Shown piece by piece: positions 56,403-64,000 of a stretch of 64,000 bases of DNA. Source of the stretch: Psococerastis gibbosa (Eukaryota > Arthropoda > Insecta > Psocodea > Psocidae); contig OZ020492.1 in assembly GCA_963971405.1 (NCBI GenBank), positions 6,014,001-6,078,000 of the forward strand, written 5' to 3'. A program made the translations under genes and the position numbers. The first letter of the stretch is position 1, and every line of letters begins with the position of its first letter. The notes under the pieces are model-generated. The model ran no database searches. It had not been told where the DNA came from and saw only the letters and a list, made by a program, of their open reading frames with translations.

Positions 56403-56600
56403 CCCCAGGGACGGTTTCAGAAAAAGTTTTCGGGGGGGGGGGGGTGACCTGAAAAATATCGCGTTTCCCTTACTTGAGTAACAATTTCTCTTCATTTCCT
56501 TCAAAAGTCTATAAATCTAGTATAATGCTATTTTTCTCGGGGACTCGGGGGGGGGGGGGCGACCGCCCCCATCGCCCCCCCAAGGATCCGTCCCTGCATC
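56403..56600. mobile_element. probable hAT-like MITE
   Basis: CAGGGACGGTTTCAG and GGATCCGTCCCTG are inverted and each is followed inward by a G or C run. No convincing duplication. Confidence 0.6.
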
Positions 56601-56639
56601 CCAAAACTTTTGGTTTAATCCGCCATTGCCTGTGTTGAC

Positions 56640-56715
56640 ACTTGACTTACGACAGGTTTCCAATCGCATTGTGCGTAGAGACTCGCACAAGCTCGAACAA
56701 GCTACCACTATGCCA
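56640..56715 (-). repeat. dispersed repeat (family E), partial
   Basis: On the minus strand AGTGGTAGCTTGTTCGAGC, GTGCGAGTCTC and GCGATTGGAAACC follow the same order as at 13310 and 37665. Confidence 0.5.
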
Positions 56716-57069
56716 TTGAAGGCCATAATATAGAAAAATAACCTTTTACATAGCATTTTCATTAGTGAGAAATTGTTACCTTTGACCCCGAATAACTTCT
56801 TTTTAGCACACATGGGACCGATGGGGGCTTTTGACATTCTATTTATAATGATCTTAGATCTGCGCCAAAATTTGGCTCTGGGGGAATTTTTGTTATTTCA
56901 TCACTATTTTCATGTCCAAATTGACCGGGCTTATTTGAGGAAATATGGTTGACGGCTCATGGTCTGAAGCTCTGAACAATAAATCTACTTCATTTTCTCA
57001 TAATAAAATGTTTGTTTTCTCACCTAGCACTGTACACAGTCAAAATTAGGCGGATGCTCCAAGCATAAA

Positions 57070-57175
57070 TTACGTCAGCAAAGGGGGGGGGGGTGTAATT
57101 TACATACTATTGCTTACAGGGGGAGGGGGTTAAAAGGTGGCTTAAATGTGCTTACGTAATATTCAAACTACCCCT
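57070..57175. repeat. short G-rich element with TTACGTAA motifs, copy 2
   Basis: AAATTACGTCAGCAAAGG and GTGCTTACGTAATATTCAAAC flank G-rich tracts, as at 55980-56090. Confidence 0.55.
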
Positions 57176-57289
57176 TACTGTAGGCTAAAAGAAATGTTCC
57201 CCTAAATTTTGAAAAGTAGTATGCACCCACCAAGTAAAACTGGTTCTTTTCAATAGATACTCTCATTTCAAATCTAATCAAAATCAAAT

Positions 57290-57640
57290 TTATTACATTA
57301 AAAACAACAACATTTACATGTCTATAACTTATTACAAATGGAAGGGGGCCCAAAGGACAAGTCCCGTGCTGGGCCCCCCTTTAAAAATATAAAACTAAAA
57401 GTAAAATCAGTGTCAAAACAAATAAAAATTAAGAATTATGTAAAAATTAAAAGTTAATCAAATAATTGTGCAGGCAAATAAGTGAAATAACTATATATAG
57501 TAATGTAGCCTAATAATGAAATAATGGTTGACATTCGACAATGAGAGAACATCCACTTTACAGTAGCCTATATTATATATATATATATATATCCAAATTT
57601 CCAGTAAATCTAGTTGCAAAGGAAGGACGTGATATTTATA
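57290..57640 (-). repeat. non-LTR retrotransposon 3' UTR, same family as inside the Polinton
   Basis: GGGCCCAAAGGACAAGTCCC, AATTGTGCAGGCAAATAAGTG, ATGAGAGAACATCCACTTTA and TCTAGTTGCAAAGGAAGGACG match 18940-19175 in the same order. The coding part is lost. Being outside the Polinton, it shows that the fragments in the arms are a host-genome family. Confidence 0.8.
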
Positions 57641-57649
57641 TCAAGCTCC

Positions 57650-58335
57650 ATAACTGTGACCGACCTGTACAAGTGACCACTATATACATGCGGCATGCAC
57701 CAAGATGTTGAGGAACACTAATCTTCTTCTTTATGACATCCCTTTTATGGCTCTGCAATTGCTATTTTTTGAGAAATTTTGGGGGTTCAATTTGCTCTTA
57801 AATAGCGAAAAATTGTCAAAACCTGGATATTAATTGATCTTATTGACCTAATTCATATTACCGATTACTTATTGACCTAATTAATTGATATTAGCTGTAT
57901 CTTATGGACCTATTTGATACTACCATTGAATTTGTATTTATGTACCAGGGGGCCTACTATGGCGATCAGTTTTAATTTTAACCTGGAATTAAAAATGTAA
58001 GCAGAATTATTTTATAATTTTATTGAAAGTGCTAATTAAAATTGATTTGTTTACATTTTTAACCCCAATTCTAAACGGCATAGTAAGGTTTGTCCCCACC
58101 GGATATCTCTTAATAGCTACAAGAGTGAAGCTTCTACAGGATATGGAGAGACAAGAATGTTTTTTTATGGCTGGTTTAAGGCATGCGCATGTAAATATGG
58201 TATGTACTGAAGGTTTTTTGTACTATAAAATTACGGAACATTCGATGGAAAGGGGACATAATTAAAATTAGATAATTAATTTAAACCTAATTTTTCACAT
58301 AGCAGAGCGGCAAGTATATAGAGAAGTACGGTATT
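57650..58335. other. gene-free stretch
   Basis: An 80-codon plus-strand frame (58023-58265) shows no recognisable feature. Confidence 0.4.
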
Positions 58336-58342
58336 GAACTTA

Positions 58343-58600
58343 TCTCTATATATAAAAATGAATCCCTATTTCCCTTGGTCACGCCATCACGGGTGAACGG
58401 CTGGACCGATTTCACTATTTTATTTTTTGTTGTGTTTGTTATTGTCAGGAGAAGGTTCTTATGAAAGAAAAAATTGCGCGGAAAATTAGAAAATTCTAGA
58501 CATTGAAGTTGTGTCATGCGAGCCCCGAAGGGGCGAGCAGCGTAAAGTCCAATGCGAGGCCCCGCCGCAGGCGCAAGGGGGGCGGGGACGTGAAGCTGTC
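58343..58600 (+). mobile_element. Helitron-like 5' end, truncated
   Basis: TCTCTATATATAAAAATGAA followed by GAACGGCTGGACCGATTTC is, from memory, the typical 5' start of non-autonomous Helitrons in many arthropods. It begins with TC after an A, which fits insertion between A and T. A GAGCCCCGAAGGGGCGAGC hairpin lies at 58520. No clear CTAG 3' end follows, so the element seems truncated near 58600, where family D sequence begins. Confidence 0.55.
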
Positions 58601-58611
58601 CCAAGCCCTAC

Positions 58612-58735
58612 TGTCCAATGCCAACGACCCCGTGGATTTCGGACATTATTTTTATTGTTTCCCTATGAATTTTTGGCTCTTGGCTAACTTGTATACGCTC
58701 TCGATGCCAACCTACACCGGAAGAAGCATGTTGAC
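58612..58735. repeat. dispersed repeat (family D), partial
   Basis: TGTCCAATGCCAACGACC, TGGATTTCGGACATTATTTTTA and GATGCCAACCTACACCGG match 48087-48255. Confidence 0.65.
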
Positions 58736-58867
58736 TTAGTTCTTTCAAAAAGCGAAAAATATTACAATATACTTAAAATGATAACTAGTTGTCATTGGGG
58801 CGCTCACCCCTCAACATGTCTCATGTAATACAGGCTCACTATACGGGCAATCATTGATTACGCTGGT

Positions 58868-59690
58868 TTTTGCTTTCCAATTTATACGTAGTACAAGGAA
58901 AGCTTTGTGATGGTCGAAATTTTCGATTCCGAGATTTCAACGGATTTACACATTTTGAGGTCCCAGGAACCCAAAGAAGTGGTTTTTACGAAATGTCTGT
59001 CTGTCTGTCTGTCTGTCTGTCGCTCTGTCTGTCTGTTCATCGATTTCCGGGAAAACTACTCAATGGATTTAAATGAAATTTGGAATGTAGGTTTATAAAA
59101 ATCATGTTTCAGAACTATTTATTTTTATTTTGGGCTAACTCAATTTGGGGGGGTTTTATTCTCAAAAAACTCCAAAAAACCTCTAAAAAAATTATTTCTC
59201 AAAAACGGCTCCAACGATTTCTTTTAAATTCACATATATTGTAGTCGTTATTAATGTTGATAAAATGCGGGGGTCACTTGCCCCTTGATAGTTTGCTTCT
59301 GGGGGTAAAAAAAAATAAAAATAACTAAATTTTAATGAAAAATGACTAAAAAATAATTTTTCTGCGTAACTTTTCTACCGATGATTTCTAACTTCAGCCA
59401 TATTTTAGGTGTTAAATTGATTAACGAAACCGGATAGCTTGCTTTCCCAAAAAACTATTTGGTTTTGTGCAACAATCAATTTTTTTTTGAAAAAATGAAA
59501 GCAAATTCACGCTCAAATGCATTGCGTGCCCTGTCTGCTGTGTGGTAAAGTGTTGGTCAGGTGGACGACCCCCCCCCCCCCCCCCGTGATATCTGCAATT
59601 TAACCATAGGAAAATTATTTACCATGAAATTAATCATTTTCACTCTCTACTAATCGATAAATTGGAAAGCATGTTCGAGTATCCGGTTCT
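58868..59690 (+). repeat. dispersed repeat (family G), 0.8 kb, longest copy
   Basis: It starts at CTTTCCAATTTATACGTAGTA, passes TTCCGAGATTTCAACGG and a (CTGT)n run at 58996-59025, then follows 42600-43325 block by block, with a C run at 59570. Part of the start recurs at 61535-61650 and at 44507. Confidence 0.8.
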
Positions 59691-59719
59691 TTCTATGGCC
59701 AGGCGAGTGAAGTGCATTT

Positions 59720-61096
59720 AGTCAAAGTTGCATAACCGGTGCCTACGTGCATGTCTCGGTCTGTTACAATCGACCCCTATTGTAGCCCTACTGTCTGAAG
59801 CCGGAGAACTACCCCTCCGATACCACAGAGCTATTATGTCTGACAAGTTTCTTCTGAAACAAAGAGCGCGACAAAGCAGCTTGCTGCCCGAATTGGTAGA
59901 ATTAACCGGTTTTGTACTAACCTCTCCCTCCGGGCGGAACAGCCGACAGCTTTACAATGGAACATGTCGATTGGAAGTTGCTGTGGACCCATAGCATTCT
60001 TCCCCAATACTCTTTGCCGTATGATGCGCACGCAATTGCTGAGGTGTCGATACCCTATTTTCGGCGACAAGATAACAGATCTGATAGGGAGTACTGTAAA
60101 AAATTTACCGAATGGTCCCAAACTAATTATAGCAATTACTTGCATGTTTACACAGATGGCTCAAAAGGACAAGATTCTCACCCCCACACCCTTTCCGCCA
60201 CAGGCTGCGCCTTTTGTGTGGCCACGACAAATTACGGTAAGGCCTTTAAGCTCCCACCTCATTGTAGCAGCTTCGCTGCTGAGGTGGAAGCGATATATAG
60301 AGCACTGGTACATTGCAAAGAAACCATGATAATTTCAGAATGTAGGAATGTCGCTATTTTCTCAGACTCTATGAGCTGCTTGCAGCTTCTCGAAAGTATG
60401 GAAAATAGAGCAAGAAACCCATTCATCGTAAAAATTCTTGTGCTACTAGCTGAGTTACGATCAAGATGTATCAATGTTCGTTTTGTGTGGGTAAAGGCCC
60501 ACGTCGGACTTAAGGGGAATGAACGGGTAGATGCACTGGCTAAAGACGGAGCAAATACTGGCGAGTACAGTGCTATTTTGCTCCCTAAAGAGGAATTTTA
60601 TAAGACCATAAAACAACACCATTTCCAGTTCTTGGTAAATGACTTTAATTCCAATACTCCTGGCTCCTTCTATAGGTCTATTCTACCTCGACCACTTAAA
60701 AACGAATGGTCTGCTAATGTTTCTGGCCCAACTCACCGTATGTATTTATCAACCATCTCACGTCTGAGGACAAACCATGGACTCTCTGAGGCATATATCT
60801 ATCATACCCTACGGGGCTCATACTCTCCCTTCTGCAGCCATTGCCTGGAAAGTGAAGGCACAATGCAGCATGTTATATTGGAATGCACTGAATTCACCAT
60901 ATCTAGGAACAAATTACTAGACCGCATCTTCCCCTTAATGACAGTCCTCCCTTTTAATTATGCCCACATAATTTCTAAAAATGACTCCTACCAAGCTATA
61001 TATGACTTCTTAAAAGAAATCCATGTAGAGTTTTAACCCCACCTACCCACCATGGCTGTATGTGAACCCACAATGCAAAAAAAAAAAAAAAAAATA
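59720..61096 (+). pseudogene. 5'-truncated non-LTR retrotransposon with RNase H domain
   Basis: The long frame 59957-61036 (359 codons) carries an RNase H domain, which removes the RNA strand of RNA-DNA hybrids after reverse transcription. In its numbering the catalytic residues are D67 (YTDGSK), E109, D137 (FSDS) and D192, with H182 in WVKAHVGLKGNERVD. A C-x2-C...H...C knuckle follows near residue 290 (CSHCLESEGTMQHVILEC). Just upstream, in another frame (59728-59950), HNRCLRACLGL and a SEAGELPL stretch are the usual link from reverse transcriptase to RNase H. So one frameshift separates the two parts and the reverse transcriptase core is missing. A poly-A tail lies at 61077-61094. I/Loa-type elements carry this domain order. 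The truncated 5' end joins family G sequence. Confidence 0.85.
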
Positions 61097-61255
61097 AGGG
61101 TGGATTTTGCCTCCAATTTAGGGGGGGGGGTCAACGGGCAGGTTCAGTGGATTATAACATTAAATGACATAATTATTTTTAATTCCCACTAAACCCATTG
61201 ATATCTAGTGTATGTTAATTTATTTGAGGGGGGTCCCCCCTAAAATCCGCCCTTG
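61095..61255. mobile_element. hAT-type MITE (family C), copy 4
   Basis: AAGGGTGGATTTTGCCTCC directly follows the retrotransposon poly-A tail and CTAAAATCCGCCCTTG ends it. Target duplication not visible, perhaps because the left side fell in the A tail. Confidence 0.8.
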
Positions 61256-61534
61256 CATATAACCTGCACCTGCACGACTGTTAATTACTCCTTGGTGGTT
61301 AAATCGAGTCAGTATGGACATTTTATTCCACTTGTCATTGAAGGAGGAGGTGCGACTTAATTGTGACAAGTAAAGATTTATTTCTGCAAAGGAAATTATT
61401 ACTATGAAAAAAAATTCTCGGTAACACCAAATAGAAGCGTTTATTAAATGGCGAAAGTTTCTTTGACTATGATTTATTAATAACACTTAGAATCCATTTA
61501 TATGCCTATTAATAATTTTATACGTTAGCATAAT

Positions 61535-61650
61535 GGAAGCGAGGGTGTACATTTTCGACTTTGAGATTTCAATGAGTTTACACGTTTGGAGGTTCCAGGA
61601 CCCGAAAAAAGTTATTTTTACGAAATGTCTGTCTGTCAGCCTGTAGCTCA
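61535..61650 (+). repeat. dispersed repeat (family G), 5' fragment
   Basis: TTTCGACTTTGAGATTTCAA, GGTTCCAGGACCCGAAAAAAG and ACGAAATGTCTGTCTGTC match 58915-59010. Confidence 0.7.
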
Positions 61651-61809
61651 ATTTGATTGAATTAAATTAATTAAAACAAAATTATTGTCCGGGGGATGTT
61701 ATATTTAACAATATGGCTATTTTATGTTTTAGGTACATGGAACTATTCCACCTGTATGCCTATTACGGTGCCTTTACTAACGCTAGTAGCTGTATAGAAA
61801 AACATTAAA

Positions 61810-62200
61810 AATATATGTACAAGCTAAATTGGCACCCCAAAATTAAATTTTTATTTTTTATTTCATTAACTCAGCCAGTTATTAAAAATTTGGCTCATTT
61901 AAGTTGTAGAAGACTAATTCGTACATAATATAATTGGGTATTTTTACTTTTCGGTTTTTCAGTCTTTCCAAAACATTCATTTTAACGCGAAATTTTAGTC
62001 CCCACTGGTTTAAATGAAAATACTAACGTAGGTACCAAAAATTTAATATTTCCTATTATAAGATGCATAAAGACAAGTAAGTAGTCTTCTACAACTTACA
62101 TGAGCCAAATCTTTAATAACTTAATTTTTTAATTAAATAAAAAATCATGAAAACAACAAATTTTGGGGGTGCTAATTTTCTACATAGCATGTCCTCTTAA
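61810..62200. mobile_element. diverged relative of the family F palindromic MITE
   Basis: AATTTTTATTTTTTATTT...AACTCA, TTGTAGAAGACTA, and the mirror TAGTCTTCTACAACTTA and GAGCCAAATCTTTAATAAC follow the family F layout with many changes. Confidence 0.65.
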
Positions 62201-62209
62201 TGGGTTCAC

Positions 62210-62750
62210 TCGCACCATTCCATTTTGCAGTGGTGTCTGGAACCCCCCCCCCCCCCCATTTATTCCCGCGAGGAGACCACGGTCCCCCTGTTTCTAGTTT
62301 GTTAATAAAGTTCTCGTCTGCTGCAATATCAAAAAAGGTTTGCCAAACTATTTCAGGCCTATTTTTTTAAATACATTCCCCGGGGGAAACCCCCGGACCC
62401 CCCTTGTTAGCTGTGATATTCTTTACTTGTAAAATGTATGCATAACTATTTCAAAGTGCGTAAATTCCACTATTCTTTTTCAAAATAATTCCTGCCAATT
62501 TGTGAGCGTTGTTGGGGGGAAGGAATTATTCAATGAATGAATAACATTTTCCTTAACAAAAAATTTTCTGGTGACCTTCATACCAAATTTCATCAAACAC
62601 CAGCGAATGTACCAGCTAATCGAATTTCAGACAAATATTTCGTAAAAGAACGCTTTTGTAGTAGTTGTACTCAAAACGTGTAAATCCGTTGAGATCTCGA
62701 AATCGAAAATTTCAAGCGGGTAAATAGCAAAGCGATGAAACGTCGGAAGA
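62210..62750. other. repeat-derived 3' flank of the protease exon
   Basis: C run at 62240, GGGGGAAACCCCCGGACCCCC at 62381 and reversed family G words (AAATTTCATCA, CCGTTGAGATCTCGAAATCG) at 62585-62715. If the protease transcript extends here its 3' UTR is repeat sequence. Confidence 0.5.
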
Positions 62751-62758
62751 TTCGTCGT

Positions 62759-62952
62759 CTATGATTTAGTAATCTCACTTCGAATCCATTTAGAAGTGGC
62801 CGAGATTTTCTGATATATACCGGGCTGGTGGTCTATGGCACAACCAAACCCGGCGGATGTGACCCCCGCCAGGGTCCACTGCTCTTTATGGACGACTATG
62901 AGGGGTCCACCGGAGTCACCCAGACAGGCATCCACATGACCATCGCTGTGAC
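62759..62952 (-). CDS. trypsin-like serine protease, last exon
   Basis: On the minus strand a TTTTTAG acceptor ends at 62953, then an open frame of 63 codons ends in TAG at 62759. It contains DACLGDSGGPL with the catalytic serine, an aspartate six residues before it that would sit at the base of the S1 pocket (trypsin-like preference for Lys/Arg), then LAGVTSAGFGCA, PGIYQKI, and a KWIRSEI end, the standard C-terminal part of S1 family proteases. The residue usually W before the pocket glycine is A here. The first two bases complete a codon split by a phase-1 intron. The catalytic His and Asp exons must lie to the right, beyond 62953 or outside the window; I found none up to 64000. No frameshift or stop, so it may be functional. 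Confidence 0.88.
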
Positions 62953-62953
62953 C

Positions 62954-63198
62954 TAAAAATTATATTATCAATTAATCAATCAATCAACCATGTACGTATA
63001 TTGCCAAAGATAACATATTACAAAAAACGGTTTCCCGTAAGGCAATGGATGTCCTTACGTAGTTTGATTTTAGCTATACTTAATAAGAAGTTACCAGGAA
63101 AATAACCTTCCTCTATTTGCGATGTTGCGGTCAGAAACATGTCTGCCAGCCGGAGAATTTAAGATACCCGCCGGCCATGCCTTGGATAGTATGTAAAC
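62954..63198 (-). other. start of the protease intron, otherwise nothing recognised
   Basis: (AATC)n at 62972-62987. The block 63110-63180 is GC-richer, but no exon with the expected protease motifs was found in it. Confidence 0.4.
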
Positions 63199-63290
63199 CG
63201 GGCCTTCCTAGTTGAGTGTAAGAGAGGGCTTTACAGCCCTAACTCCGCTAGGTAGGCTTCGTATTAGAACAAAAAAAAAAAAATAATAAT
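63199..63290 (+). repeat. tRNA-derived SINE (family B), 3' part
   Basis: It runs from GGGCCTTCCTAGTTGAGTG through GCCCTAACTCCGCTAGG to AGAACAAAAAA and an AAT tail. The tRNA-like head is missing. A more decayed 3' part follows at 63304-63395. Confidence 0.75.
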
Positions 63291-63479
63291 CATTTAAACC
63301 AGGAGGGCTAGTGTAAGAGAGATCCTTACTCAAACTAGATTCGTTCAGTAGTAAAACAAAAATTCATTATTTATTTGTTAATTAATTTTTTTATTACTAA
63401 ACAAATAGCAAGGCTCTAACCCCATCATCACTGCCCTCTTTTACCTTTTCTATTAATTAAATAAATAGATTTATATGTA

Positions 63480-63665
63480 TATATTTCAGTTAAATTATGC
63501 ATTCAAGTAACCAGCATGTAATAAACAAGAAAGTATAAAGTAAAATCGTCAAAATGTCGTCAAAATCAGGTAGTTCAGTATTTATCATTGTGCCTCAGTG
63601 ACAGTTTAGAAAGGTTTCTCTAAGAGATAGTTTCTAAGCAATTTAGGGAAACTTTGCTTGGAATA
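63480..63665 (-). repeat. non-LTR retrotransposon 3' end, second copy of the 50.5-kb family
   Basis: GTTAAATTATGCATTC, AAAATCGTCAAAATGTCGTC and TTTCTAAGCAATTTAGGGAA match 50500-50680 in order. Only the last few codons and the 3' UTR survive. Confidence 0.7.
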
Positions 63666-63689
63666 GTAACCTGTTTGGTTTGCTTGCTC

Positions 63690-64000
63690 CACCTAAAATA
63701 CACACCTAAAATGTACCTGAAGTTTAGAAGCATCGATTGAAAGGTTCAACAGAAAAATGATTTTTTAGTCATTTTTCATGAAAATTGAATTGATTATTTA
63801 TTTCTGCCCCAGAACCAAATTGTCAAGGGCAAAAACCTTTAGGTTTTGTTTATTCTAATAACAAAAAATTGTTGAAACCGTATTTAGCCATTTATGTTTT
63901 AGTTTTTTGAGGTAAAAGCCCAAAATTGAAAAAAAATGGTCCCGAGATATGACGCTTCACCTACATCCCAAATTTCATCATAATCTATCAAGTAGTTTGC
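63690..64000 (-). repeat. dispersed repeat (family G), reversed, cut by the window edge
   Basis: On the minus strand it begins GCAAACTACTTGATAGATT and continues GATGAAATTTGGGATGTAGG and TCATATCTCGGG, like 42650-42690. Confidence 0.65.

Overview
This is nuclear DNA from an animal, most likely an insect (perhaps a hemipteran). The reasons are its AT-rich repeat landscape, tRNA-derived SINEs, many short hAT-type elements with G or C runs, several non-LTR retrotransposon families, mariner and Helitron remnants, and a Polinton/Maverick-type element of the kind common in arthropod genomes. The species call is an inference from style, not from any diagnostic gene. There are no bacterial operons, rRNA genes or CRISPR arrays. 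The only host gene I can support is the last exon of a trypsin-like serine protease on the minus strand (62759-62952).

The centrepiece is 14182-31471, a 17.3-kb Polinton-like element bounded by a 6-bp target duplication (GGCGTA at 14176-14181 and 31472-31477) with inverted ends that start 5'-AG. Almost the whole element is a giant palindrome: every gene on the left arm (plus strand) reappears, with identical predicted protein for most, on the right arm (minus strand). Reading inward, each arm carries GC-rich terminal repeats, a small 101-aa gene, about 195-bp tandem repeats, an overlapping pair of intact genes (233 and 167 aa), fragments of two non-LTR retrotransposons, a broken protein-primed DNA polymerase B, a broken capsid-like gene and a TTAGG-rich minisatellite that meets its mirror image near 23745. 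The polymerase lacks its motif A block, stops just before motif C and runs straight into the capsid-like gene. No integrase, packaging ATPase or protease is seen, so this is an internally deleted, inverted-duplicate derivative that could move only with help. The 200-N gap at 23039-23238 is not the palindrome centre: the 448 bases before it are repeated just after it, so it looks like two overlapping contig ends that were never merged.

The Polinton sits inside an older hAT-like element (10 bp on its left, 31478-32435 on its right; 8-bp duplication CTCACTGG), which in turn sits inside a 150-165 bp satellite array (13840-14171, resuming at 32436). The nesting gives the order of events: satellite, then hAT, then Polinton. 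The left arm also carries a 1.4-kb duplication in which a two-finger C2H2 gene replaces the body of the 101-aa gene, evidence of recombination between diverged Polintons.

The flanks (1-14171 and 32436-64000) are a dense mosaic: SINEs, microsatellites, a 1-kb tandem array (9.46-10.5 kb), long-inverted-repeat foldback elements (7.6-8.9 and 52.2-52.8 kb), at least six MITE families (several with perfect 8-bp duplications), a mariner transposase remnant (38.2 kb), non-LTR fragments (37.4, 50.6, 57.3, 63.5 kb), a Helitron-like 5' end (58.3 kb) and a 5'-truncated retrotransposon with a complete RNase H catalytic set and a poly-A tail (59.7-61.1 kb).
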